This document shows positions 41,364 through 49,130 of a DNA stretch of 64,000 nt, in pieces (within the stretch, counting starts at the first letter, position 1; the number at the start of each line of letters is the position of its first letter). A program made the position numbers and the translations under genes. Under the pieces are notes generated by a model that did not search any database, was not told the origin of the DNA, and was given only the letters and a program-made list of their open reading frames with translations. The DNA is from Saprospiraceae bacterium (GTDB taxonomy: Bacteria; Bacteroidota; Bacteroidia; Chitinophagales; Saprospiraceae), in assembly GCA_020627705.1 (NCBI GenBank), contig JAHDGJ010000002.1:180220-244219 (forward strand), given 5' to 3'.

Positions 41364-42452
41364 ATGAAAGTGCAACATATCATAGATAAATATAGAGAAG
41401 TCGTGGTTCAGTTAGCTACGCCTTACAGTACGGGTACAGGATTTTATTTGGCGGGATACAACATAATAGTTACCAACGAACATGTGGTTAGACGAAACAA
41501 GAGAGTGGTAGTGGATGGTGATTCGTTTGTCAAACAAATTGTGGAAGTATTGTATGTTGATCCACTCAACGACCTTGCTTTTTTATCCGCCCCTCCAAAA
41601 CATGAGATGCCTGAGGTTTCGCTATGTAACAAAGAGAACTTTAATGAGGGAGATTCGATTATAGCCGTGGGCCACCCATTTGGTTTAAAATTTACTGCCA
41701 CTAGTGGCATTCTTTCAAATTTGAATCATGTCCAAAAAAACATTAAGTATTTTCAGCATGATGCCGCTTTAAATCCTGGGAATAGTGGTGGACCTTTAGT
41801 GAATGATGTCGGCGAAATTATAGGGGTAAACACCTTTATAATAAAAGACGGGAATAATTTGGGCTTTAGTTTGCCGACGTCTACTTTGATAGTTACGTTG
41901 GAAGAATTTAAAAAAGGTCATGCCAAAGGTGTCCGTTGCAATTCCTGTGCAAATGTGGTTTTCGAAAACAAAGTGGAAGAAGGCTATTGTCCTCATTGTG
42001 GAGCAAAAATTTTAATGATTTCTGATCTTGAGGAATATGAAGCCGTAGGGATGAATAAGGCGATAGAAGAATTGATTATCACCTTAGGAAACGATATTGA
42101 TTTATGTCGCAAAGGACCATCCAACTGGCAAATTATTGAAGGTTCGGCAGACATAAGCATCTCGTATTACGAGAAAACTGGGCTAATTGTCGGCGACGCA
42201 TACCTATGCAGATTACCCAAAAAGGACATCAAGCCCCTATATACCTATCTTTTGCAGCAAAACTATGCTTTAAAGGGTCTAACTTTTAGTGTAAAGGATC
42301 AACGAATCATTTTGTCACTGCTTATTTACGACCAATATTTCGATAAAAATACTGCCAAAGGGTACTTTGAAGAACTTTTTAAGTCTGCTGATCACTTTGA
42401 CAACCTCTTAATTAAGGAGTTTGGAGCTTTGTCTAAATCAGATGACGATTAG
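41364..42452 (+). CDS. Cytoplasmic trypsin-like serine protease with zinc ribbon and YbjN-like domain
   Basis: A 362-residue protein lacking any signal peptide. Residues ~1-185 are an HtrA/trypsin fold with the complete triad: His40 (IIVTNEHVV), Asp70 (DPLNDLAFL) and Ser141 (LNPGNSGGPLV). A four-cysteine zinc ribbon follows (Cys192, Cys195, Cys209, Cys212; RCNSCANVVFENKVEEGYC, PHCG). The last ~130 residues (ELIITLGNDIDLC to LLIKEFGAL) look like the YbjN/CesT-type domain also seen in the neighbour. There is no PDZ domain, unlike DegP. A zinc ribbon and missing export signal point to a cytosolic protease that binds a protein or nucleic-acid partner. It is co-transcribed with the gene before it. 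Confidence 0.78.
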   Translation: MKVQHIIDKYREVVVQLATPYSTGTGFYLAGYNIIVTNEHVVRRNKRVVVDGDSFVKQIVEVLYVDPLNDLAFLSAPPKHEMPEVSLCNKENFNEGDSIIAVGHPFGLKFTATSGILSNLNHVQKNIKYFQHDAALNPGNSGGPLVNDVGEIIGVNTFIIKDGNNLGFSLPTSTLIVTLEEFKKGHAKGVRCNSCANVVFENKVEEGYCPHCGAKILMISDLEEYEAVGMNKAIEELIITLGNDIDLCRKGPSNWQIIEGSADISISYYEKTGLIVGDAYLCRLPKKDIKPLYTYLLQQNYALKGLTFSVKDQRIILSLLIYDQYFDKNTAKGYFEELFKSADHFDNLLIKEFGALSKSDDD

Positions 42453-42478
42453 TATGTATATGTTTACTAACTAACAAG

Positions 42479-42522
42479 GGTTAAATGTTTGCTTTTGGCA
42501 AGTCATTTGTCTACATTTAACC
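42479..42522 (+). promoter_or_regulatory. Inverted repeat and possible promoter before porP
   Basis: GGTTAAATGT (42479-42488) and its exact reverse complement ACATTTAACC (42513-42522) enclose 24 nt. TTTG at 42488-42491, a 20-nt spacer and TACATTTA at 42512-42519 also fit the -33/-7 pattern with one mismatch. The overlap would let a repressor bound at the repeat cover the promoter. Confidence 0.4.
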
Positions 42523-42528
42523 GAGATT

Positions 42529-42541
42529 CACTAAATTAGTG
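42529..42541. promoter_or_regulatory. Short dyad in the porP leader
   Basis: CACTAA and TTAGTG flank one A, a 13-nt dyad about 10 nt downstream of the proposed transcription start. It is short, so chance is possible. Confidence 0.25.
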
Positions 42542-42609
42542 GCTGTCTCTGCGAAGAAAGAATACGGGTCATTAGACCATTTGTTTTCAACAGAAAAGAG
42601 TTTAAAATT

Positions 42610-43662
42610 ATGAAGAAAGGATTGAGGTCTCTATTGTTACTTGTAGCGCTATCTGTAAGTGGCAGCTTAATGTCTCAGGATATACACTTTTCGCAGTTTT
42701 ACATGTCACCCTTGAACTTAAATCCGGCATTGACTGGGGTTCTAAACTGTAAGACTAGAATGGTTGTGAATTACAGAAATCAGTGGTCACCCGCTTTGGT
42801 TTCTAATGCCTATAACACCTATTCGGCATCATATGATCAAAAGGTTGCGGTTGGAAGAACCGACTACTTTGGTATTGGAGGAACCCTATGGGGAGATGTT
42901 GCTGGTGAATCTAGGTTTGGTACTACACAAGGGCGATTTTCTTTATCCTATTCAAAAAGAATGGGTGGCTACCGCCAAAGTGCTAAATATTTGGTAGTTG
43001 GAGCTGATGCCGCCGTTACACAAAGGAGAATACGTGATGGTGATTTAAGATGGCCAACGCAGCATGATGGCAATGGAAGATGGATGAATTCTGATCCTAT
43101 GGAACCTTTTTTGGACGCGAACAACCTTGACTTTTTGTTTGCTGATTTGGGTGCGGGCTTGTTGTTCTTTAACGTAATGGACAAAAGAAATAATTATTAT
43201 GTAGGTTTAGCGATGGCTCATTTAAATCAAGCCAATATTTCATTTTATCAAGATGTAGTATCCCTTTATTCTAAACTTACTGTTCATGCCGGTGGACAAT
43301 TTGAAATGAAGCCTAAGGTGAGTATCCTTCCAGGTTTCGTTGCATTTTTTCAAGGAGAGCAACGGGAGATTAATTTGGGAACCAGTGTGAGGTTTGCTTT
43401 AGGAGCTTCTAGAACACAAAACCAATCATGGCAAATTGGTGGATGGTATAGGATTGGAACGAAAGATACGGGCGGATTACACTCTGATGCGATTATTATC
43501 TCTACACGATTTAATTCGGGTCAATTTGGAATTGGTTTTAGTTATGATTCTACTGTTTCTAAATTCCAACAAGCGGCAAACTTTAACGGATCATTTGAGT
43601 TTTCTATGAGCTACGAAATTTGTGGCCCTGAAAGAAGAAATGTTTATTGCCCAAGATTCTAA
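42610..43662 (+). CDS. PorP/SprF-family type IX secretion outer-membrane protein
   Basis: A 350-residue protein with signal peptide ending SGSLMSQ, followed by the family start DIHFSQFYMSPLNLNPALTGVLNCKTRMVVNYRNQW. The remainder is a 14-strand-type barrel (GIGGTLWGDVAGESRFGTTQGRFSLSYSKRM, VHAGGQFEMKPKVSILPGF, GQFGIGFSYDSTVSKF). In Bacteroidota this family includes SprF and PorP, partners for T9SS export of specific surface adhesins or of the machine itself. Which cargo it serves is not visible here; there is no adjacent giant adhesin gene. A strong terminator follows at 43687. Confidence 0.88.
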   Translation: MKKGLRSLLLLVALSVSGSLMSQDIHFSQFYMSPLNLNPALTGVLNCKTRMVVNYRNQWSPALVSNAYNTYSASYDQKVAVGRTDYFGIGGTLWGDVAGESRFGTTQGRFSLSYSKRMGGYRQSAKYLVVGADAAVTQRRIRDGDLRWPTQHDGNGRWMNSDPMEPFLDANNLDFLFADLGAGLLFFNVMDKRNNYYVGLAMAHLNQANISFYQDVVSLYSKLTVHAGGQFEMKPKVSILPGFVAFFQGEQREINLGTSVRFALGASRTQNQSWQIGGWYRIGTKDTGGLHSDAIIISTRFNSGQFGIGFSYDSTVSKFQQAANFNGSFEFSMSYEICGPERRNVYCPRF

Positions 43663-43686
43663 TAGTATACATACAAGATATTGATA

Positions 43687-43727
43687 ATGAGCCTTCAATA
43701 GATATATTGAAGGCTCATTTGTTTTTT
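43687..43727 (+). terminator. Rho-independent terminator of porP
   Basis: ATGAGCCTTCAAT (43687-43699), a 6-nt loop and ATTGAAGGCTCAT (43706-43718) form a perfect 13-bp stem, followed by TTGTTTTTT. It is an excellent terminator 24 nt after the porP stop. Confidence 0.88.
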
Positions 43728-43815
43728 ACAATTTCTACAGTAAAAGAAAGATTGCAATTTTCCCTAATTTGTTAAGACCTCATGAACCATTTTTTAACCT
43801 AAAAACAAGATTTCA

Positions 43816-44232
43816 ATGTTTGGAAATAAAAAATCCAACGAAAGTCCAGCTTCGACTAATTCGTATTCTCCCAATTCAATAAATAGTTTGGCTCAAGGCA
43901 CCAGTGTCAAAGGTGATATTTCTGCAGAAAGCGATTTTAGAATAGATGGCAAGCTTGATGGTAATTTGAAGAGTAAGGGAAGACTGATCATAGGCGGTTC
44001 TGGAGAAGTAAGGGGAGAGGTGAATTGCCAAAATGCCGTAATCGAAGGTTCATTTGACGGGACACTCAATGTAACAGAATTGTTGGTCGTCAAAGAATCA
44101 GCAAGAGTTACTGGTGAGATTACTGTTGGTAATGTAAATGTTGAAAGCGGGGCAGTATTCAATGTAAGTTGTAATACTGGAGCCTCCGTTAAAAAAATGG
44201 TCAGTGACCCTAAAATGAAGCTAGCCAATTAG
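43816..44232 (+). CDS. Bactofilin (polymer-forming cytoskeletal protein)
   Basis: A 138-residue bactofilin. The central ~95 residues are the beta-helix core, with the pattern SLAQGTSVKGDISAESDFRIDGKLDGNLKSKGRLIIGGSGEVRGEVNCQNAVIEGSFDG, and short disordered tails on both sides. Bactofilins polymerise without nucleotides and act as membrane-bound scaffolds, often linked to cell-wall enzymes. An M23 peptidase gene lies 4 kb away but is not adjacent. The stop overlaps the GTG of the next gene by 1 nt, so it heads a three-gene operon. Confidence 0.9.
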   Translation: MFGNKKSNESPASTNSYSPNSINSLAQGTSVKGDISAESDFRIDGKLDGNLKSKGRLIIGGSGEVRGEVNCQNAVIEGSFDGTLNVTELLVVKESARVTGEITVGNVNVESGAVFNVSCNTGASVKKMVSDPKMKLAN

Positions 44233-44447
44233 TGGGTAAAAAATCAAAGTATAAAAAAAATGCTTATTTGAAATACTCTGGTTTAGCCATTCAATTGTTT
44301 GTATTGCTTTTGAGTACCATGCTTATTGGAAAATGGCTAGACCATAAGTTTTCAAATGAAAAATCATTTATCACTGCTATATTACTCGTTCTCGTATTGG
44401 GAGTGTATTTTTTCAAATTGGCGAAGGACCTAGATCGCGGCAAATGA
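44232..44447 (+). CDS. AtpZ/AtpI-family small membrane protein
   Basis: A 71-residue two-helix protein (YLKYSGLAIQLFVLLLSTMLIGKWLDHKF, then ITAILLVLVLGVYFFKLAKDL), matching the AtpZ/AtpI family whose members assist F-type ATP synthase c-ring assembly or ion transport. The start is GTG at 44232, overlapping the bactofilin stop; the stop overlaps the next ATG (ATGA). In many Bacteroidota this gene heads the atpBEFHAG cluster, which is missing here. Confidence 0.82.
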   Translation: MGKKSKYKKNAYLKYSGLAIQLFVLLLSTMLIGKWLDHKFSNEKSFITAILLVLVLGVYFFKLAKDLDRGK

Positions 44448-44833
44448 AAAAAATAGTTTTTTACAAACAATTAATACTAGCTATATGTACAAGTTTTGCG
44501 GCTGTGGCTAGTATAAATTTTTTTTTCCTGCAAGATGATGAATGGATAATTTCTTTGAGCGCAATCCTGTTGTTTTCTGTTCTGAGTATTATAGTATTTC
44601 TTTTTGCGAAAAAAGCATCCACCTCATCCAACAAGTATTTGTTTATTCGAATTATCGTCATCAACGTCTTTGTAAAGATATTTTTATCCTTTGCCCTATT
44701 TTTTGCTGTTTTTCAACTATCGAAACCAAGTTCAAGGTTTTTTATTATTCCTTTTTTAATGGTGTATTTGATTTTTACCTTTTTTGAAACGAATGTTTTG
44801 ATGCAACAGTCAAAATCAAAAGGTAATTCGTAA
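44444..44833 (+). CDS. Four-helix membrane protein, ATP-synthase-linked position
   Basis: A 129-residue membrane protein with four hydrophobic segments (LILAICTSFAAVASINFFFL, WIISLSAILLFSVLSIIVFLF, YLFIRIIVINVFVKIFLSFALFFAVF, FIIPFLMVYLIFTFFETNVLM) and a short polar tail. Its place after an AtpZ gene is where AtpI-like proteins are encoded ahead of atpB in related bacteria, so an assembly role is likely by context only. Sequence alone does not identify it. No atpB follows; instead there is 150 nt of non-coding sequence and a convergent gene. Confidence 0.6.
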   Translation: MKKIVFYKQLILAICTSFAAVASINFFFLQDDEWIISLSAILLFSVLSIIVFLFAKKASTSSNKYLFIRIIVINVFVKIFLSFALFFAVFQLSKPSSRFFIIPFLMVYLIFTFFETNVLMQQSKSKGNS

Positions 44834-44923
44834 AGCAACAGGATGATTGGGGCTCGAGAGGGCTCCAAAATAATGTTCTTGCTTGGTAAGGCTTTGAAGT
44901 TTTAGAGACTACGGTTCATAAAA

Positions 44924-44950
44924 AAAGAGGACCAAAAATTAGTCCTCTTT
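44924..44950 (-). terminator. Terminator of the sprE-like gene
   Basis: AAAGAGGAC (44924-44932), a 9-nt loop and GTCCTCTTT (44942-44950) form a perfect 9-bp stem. Read on the minus strand it is followed by a run of T (complement of 44918-44926), so it suits the minus-strand gene ending at 44985. It may also stop plus-strand transcripts, though the T-run is weaker there. Confidence 0.8.
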
Positions 44951-44984
44951 AACTATTGTAAACTAGATTTTCCTAGTCTTCTTC

Positions 44985-47900
44985 TTAGTTGCCTAAGTAG
45001 TTCTTTTCGAAGAACGCTCGATACTCAAGCACACCTTTTTTCTTGGCAATTTCACGATAATTTTTTTGCGTTGTCGCAAATATGTCAAAGCCAACTTTGT
45101 TTGAGTCCAAAAAGTCAGCAGCGTTTTTCTTGGTGCCTTCAAAATATTTCATTGCCTTAGCCTTATTTCTAAATTTACGGATCAAGACCAATTGAGTGCC
45201 TTCTTCTCTATTTAAGGGCAAATCTGATATCCTTAACTTTTCGAGTTGGTGGTATTTTTTATTGTAATCACTGATTTTGATTTTTACATCCTGTAGACTT
45301 TTTTGTTTGTCATCATACAAAACAATTATCACATAATGTAACTTATCATCATCTAAGCTAAAGTCTTCAGAAACTTCATCGTATAATCGACTATCAAATG
45401 CTTTTTTATCTCCTCTGATAAATCTCAGAATTTCTTTTGCACGTGCTTCTTCGCCTGTATTAGGATAACGCGCAATCAGCTCTTGTAGTGCTTTTATGTA
45501 GGCTTCTTTGCCATTTACATTACCCAAGGACATAGCTTGCAACAACGCATATTTAGGCATCAACGGATGTGTTTTAGTCAATTCGCTTTTCGCCTTTTCG
45601 ATACGATTTAGAACCTCCTGATGCGACCCATTTTCAAAATGTGAGTAAGTTTCCGTATAGAATAGTTGTTCTTTATTTTTGTCTCTATTTTGCTCTGCTG
45701 CAAAATTTAGATTCGTCAAGGATTGACTGAATTTGGCGTTTGGATATTTTTCAATCAATATCTTTTTATACTTTGCCGCTTCCGCTAAATTTCCTAAATC
45801 TTGATGCGAGATGTACAAATAAAACAGCGCTTCCGCTTCTTTTTCTGTACCTGGATAATTTTTTAATAGCGCGGTTAGTGATTCAATTGATTTTTGGTTG
45901 TGGTTAAGCTTGTTTTTGAATAAAAGCCCTAGGTCAAACATAGCATTTGATCTCAGTTCATGCGCTTTGGCTTTCTTTATTGGGGTCGTAGGGACACTGG
46001 CCATTAGGGCAAGTAATGCTGCTTCTCTTTCTGCATCATTGTCTACCTCTTCCACTTCTTCAATTTCTACATCTATAGCGCCGATTCGATTGGACCTTCT
46101 CCAATCATCCGACAAACTCCGAAGCCCCCATTTTCTCTCAAAAATTCTTTGTCCCGCCAGCACTAAGGTTTCGTCATAGGCGAAAAAACTGCTTTGTGAT
46201 CCTCCAAACCCATTTTTTCTGTCGATAAAGTCTTTATTACCTGAAGAAGTATCTTCTTCACCATTTTTTTGAGCTTCTAATCGTTCATCTACAATGGCTC
46301 CTAACTTCTTTTCCAATTCTTCATTGGACAATGTGCTTAAGTACAAAAGGCTATCCTGAAATTCTATAGTTTGAATGTTGGAAGCAATGTCTTTTAACGA
46401 GCCTGCATAATCTTTGACCTCAAAATAACGCTCATCTTCTTTAGAAATATTGGTTAAAGTAGAATCGTAATATGCACTTGCTTCTACATATCTTTCTTGG
46501 TCAAATAGAAGATTTGCAATTCTATAATAGGATTCTAATTTTTGCTTTTTGTTGATGGTGCTCTTAAACACAGAGCTTTGATAAGAGGCGATGGCTTCTT
46601 CGACGTTACCATCTTCTTCGTGAATATTTCCGATCGTAAAATAAATTTGGTCTTGGTAGTCCTCGTTTTTACGATCCTTTAGCATTTTTCTAAGCGTATT
46701 GATCGCGCCACTTTTAGAACTTTGTCCACTTGCCCAACTGGCTTTAGCTAAGTTTAATTCGGCATTGAACCTTAATTCATAGCTCGGCTTGTATTTGCTT
46801 ACTTTTTTGAAGGCCATGCTGGCTGCATTTTTATTGCCTTCCAACTGATGGATTTGACCTATAATGTAAGCGTACCGAGCTTTTAAAACCTTTGATTTTT
46901 CATTTTCAATCGCTCTTTCTAAAAACGGAACCGCGTTGCTATAATCTTTTTGACGCATCAGCAAATGCGCTCTAGCTGCTGGCACCATCTCAAGTACTTC
47001 TTTTCTTGTAGGGTATTCGTTTTCGAGTTGTTTTAATAGATACTCAGCTGCAAAGTAATTTTTTTGCTCTGTATAGGTTCTTGCCAACCAATATACTCCT
47101 TCATGAAAAGCGAGTTTGCCTTTAAATAATCCTTTCGGATCATCATGTGATATTTTCTTTTTTGGAAGTTTCTTTCTTTTCGCAAGCTCTTCTTCCTCTT
47201 CTTTTTCGTTGTCTTGTGTTTCTTCTTCTGTTGATGCTACCTCCTGTTTTTTTACTTCAGGCGGATTTAAATAGGCTTGGTACAGCTTTTCTTTAGCTTC
47301 GATTTTGGCCTCTATTTCTTTCTCTTTTTGAGAACGAGGATCGCCATTAGGATCTTTTTTAATCCTTTGTTTCTTCTTTCTTGCTTTTTCTCTTGCTTTT
47401 TTCTCTTGCTCTTTTCTTTTTTTCGTGGCTTCTCTTAAATCATCTTTAAGTTTTTTAATGTCTTTTTTAAATCGGTCAATCTTCTTTTTTCGTTCTGCTT
47501 TTAAATCCTGTTTTTCCTCTCTTTCGGCCGCTTTCTCTTTTTTGGCCTTTTTCATATTCTCCTCCTTGATTTTGCGGTTTTTCTTTTTTTCCGCTTCTTT
47601 TTTCTTTTTTTTCTCTTCAGCTGAGCCTTTTTTGTTCTTTTCTTTAAAGTATAATCTCCCTTTGGGATTGTTGGGGTTAAATTCTTCTTCGAAATATTTG
47701 AATGTCTCTTCCGCCGTTTCGTAGTCTTGTTTGAGATATTGTGCTCTTCCCAGCATTACATAGGTATCATCGATCCAGTCACTTTTTGGATGAAGTTTAA
47801 CCAACCTTGCCATTTTTTTCATGACATTATCCATATCCTCTGAAACCGTCGAAGCATTTTCGACATCAACGTATGGATATACCTCTAAAATCTCCGAATA

Positions 47901-48107
47901 GTCCGCTTGATGCTGTGCACTCAGGGACATTAGAGATTTTTTCATAATTTCTTCAGCATTCCAAAAACCATTGTATTTGGATGACATATTGTGGTAAATC
48001 TCCTTTACCTTACCATAATCTTCGCTGGATTTTTTCTTTTTAGTTGCGCACCCCGAAAAAAGAACACTAAGCAAAAGAATAACTGGAATTCCTTTTAGAA
48101 CCTTCAA
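44985..48107 (-). CDS. SprE/PorW-like TPR lipoprotein of type IX secretion
   Basis: A 1040-residue lipoprotein (LLLSVLFSGCAT, Cys20). The region right after, YHNMSSKYNGFWNAEEIMKKSLMSLSAQHQADYSEILEVYP, matches the conserved N-terminal part of SprE/PorW as I remember it (YHxxTxxYN...L...Y.EILPV). Many tetratricopeptide repeats follow (TYVMLGRAQYLKQDYETAEETF; AAEYLLKQLENEYPTRKEV; AIASYQSSVFKSTINKKQK; EALFYLYISHQDLGNLAEAAKYKKIL). SprE/PorW is a periplasmic outer-membrane lipoprotein needed for gliding and T9SS function. Residues ~155-330 are an extremely Lys/Glu-rich, probably coiled-coil insertion. The start is TTG at 48107, because the signal peptide needs it. Confidence 0.8.
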   Translation of the reverse strand: MKVLKGIPVILLLSVLFSGCATKKKKSSEDYGKVKEIYHNMSSKYNGFWNAEEIMKKSLMSLSAQHQADYSEILEVYPYVDVENASTVSEDMDNVMKKMARLVKLHPKSDWIDDTYVMLGRAQYLKQDYETAEETFKYFEEEFNPNNPKGRLYFKEKNKKGSAEEKKKKKEAEKKKNRKIKEENMKKAKKEKAAEREEKQDLKAERKKKIDRFKKDIKKLKDDLREATKKRKEQEKKAREKARKKKQRIKKDPNGDPRSQKEKEIEAKIEAKEKLYQAYLNPPEVKKQEVASTEEETQDNEKEEEEELAKRKKLPKKKISHDDPKGLFKGKLAFHEGVYWLARTYTEQKNYFAAEYLLKQLENEYPTRKEVLEMVPAARAHLLMRQKDYSNAVPFLERAIENEKSKVLKARYAYIIGQIHQLEGNKNAASMAFKKVSKYKPSYELRFNAELNLAKASWASGQSSKSGAINTLRKMLKDRKNEDYQDQIYFTIGNIHEEDGNVEEAIASYQSSVFKSTINKKQKLESYYRIANLLFDQERYVEASAYYDSTLTNISKEDERYFEVKDYAGSLKDIASNIQTIEFQDSLLYLSTLSNEELEKKLGAIVDERLEAQKNGEEDTSSGNKDFIDRKNGFGGSQSSFFAYDETLVLAGQRIFERKWGLRSLSDDWRRSNRIGAIDVEIEEVEEVDNDAEREAALLALMASVPTTPIKKAKAHELRSNAMFDLGLLFKNKLNHNQKSIESLTALLKNYPGTEKEAEALFYLYISHQDLGNLAEAAKYKKILIEKYPNAKFSQSLTNLNFAAEQNRDKNKEQLFYTETYSHFENGSHQEVLNRIEKAKSELTKTHPLMPKYALLQAMSLGNVNGKEAYIKALQELIARYPNTGEEARAKEILRFIRGDKKAFDSRLYDEVSEDFSLDDDKLHYVIIVLYDDKQKSLQDVKIKISDYNKKYHQLEKLRISDLPLNREEGTQLVLIRKFRNKAKAMKYFEGTKKNAADFLDSNKVGFDIFATTQKNYREIAKKKGVLEYRAFFEKNYLGN

Positions 48108-48239
48108 AATATCTTGTTTGTATAATTAATTGGATACTGCTCTTTGGATAATTTAGTTTTATAAGTCAAAATGAGCCAAAGTCTCAACTTATATAACTTT
48201 ATTTGCCACAAATTTATTTTAATTTTTTCAGAACTAACT

Positions 48240-49049
48240 ATGGCTTCAGAGCTAAAAAAAGAGAAGAGTTTTCGTGAAAAATTAGGGACCAAATTCAGAT
48301 TGGTTCTTTTAAACGACGAAACCCTTAGTGAGGTTCGCTCGTTTCGGCTCACTTTACAGACCATTTATATCGCTTTGAGCACCCTGGTTCTACTTATTTC
48401 CTTGCTCATTGTGGGCCTTTTTGTATTCACCCCGATTAAAAGATTTTTGCCAGGATACGCTGATATAAAGGGTAATGTGGAGTTTGTAAAGCTTAAAAAT
48501 CAAGTAAGCGAAATGGAGGAAATTATTGATGCCCAAACTGTTTATATCGATGGCTTGACGAATATGGTGACTGGTGGAGAGGTTTCTTCGAGTATTGAAG
48601 AAGGTTTAGATGCCGTAGAGTTGCCTAGTGAGGATCGTGTTGTTCCAGCAGAGCCTACTGCTCCCAGAATTGGTGCATATTATTTAATGGCACCTTTAAA
48701 GGGTGAGCTGGTTTCCGGGTTTTTGGATCGAAAGAATCATTTAGGTGTAGATATCGTTGCCCCTAAAAATTCACCCATAAAAGCGACAAAAGACGGAATT
48801 GTAATTTCTTCGGATTGGAGTTTTGAAACAGGGCATTCTATTACGCTTCAACATCAATCCAATCTAATTTCTATATATAAGCACAACAGCAAGCTGTTAA
48901 AAAAGAATGGGGATAAAGTTTTACAAGGAGAGTCTATAGCCATCATTGGCAATACTGGAGAGCTAACTTCAGGACCTCACCTGCATTTTGAACTATGGTT
49001 TGATGGCAATCCTATTGATCCAGAACAATATATCGACTTTAAAAAGTAA
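48240..49049 (+). CDS. M23 family metalloendopeptidase
   Basis: A 269-residue membrane-anchored peptidoglycan hydrolase. An N-terminal basic stretch (ELKKEKSFREKLGTKFRLVLLNDETLSEVRSFRLT) leads to one transmembrane helix (IYIALSTLVLLISLLIVGLFVF), then a coiled coil and the peptidase domain. The zinc ligands are present: His167 and Asp171 (NHLGVDIVAP), and His247/His249 (GPHLHFELW). It should cleave peptide cross-links in the periplasm. ATG 48240 is chosen over an upstream start at 48171 because it begins the family's conserved N-terminus. It is divergent from the sprE-like gene. Confidence 0.88.
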   Translation: MASELKKEKSFREKLGTKFRLVLLNDETLSEVRSFRLTLQTIYIALSTLVLLISLLIVGLFVFTPIKRFLPGYADIKGNVEFVKLKNQVSEMEEIIDAQTVYIDGLTNMVTGGEVSSSIEEGLDAVELPSEDRVVPAEPTAPRIGAYYLMAPLKGELVSGFLDRKNHLGVDIVAPKNSPIKATKDGIVISSDWSFETGHSITLQHQSNLISIYKHNSKLLKKNGDKVLQGESIAIIGNTGELTSGPHLHFELWFDGNPIDPEQYIDFKK

Positions 49050-49130
49050 AGGGGATAACGCGTTTTAGATCAATATACAGACCTCAATCCGAAAAAGAAT
49101 ATTGGCGAAGTTTTTTAGAGGTTGATTCGT

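Noticed and set aside
44834-44923. Remnant of atpB after the four-helix membrane gene
   Set aside because: No stretch reads as ATP synthase a-subunit in any frame.
47425-47724. Open frame on the plus strand opposite the Lys-rich part of the sprE-like gene
   Set aside because: It is a shadow of low-complexity Lys/Glu codons; the product is Phe/Ser-rich and has no promoter or family support.
48104-48364. Minus-strand frame opposite the start of the M23 peptidase gene
   Set aside because: Overlaps the M23 N-terminus with its conserved residues and has no recognisable product.
49050-49130. Possible terminator between the M23 and epimerase genes
   Set aside because: Only a 5-bp stem can be drawn; too weak to call.
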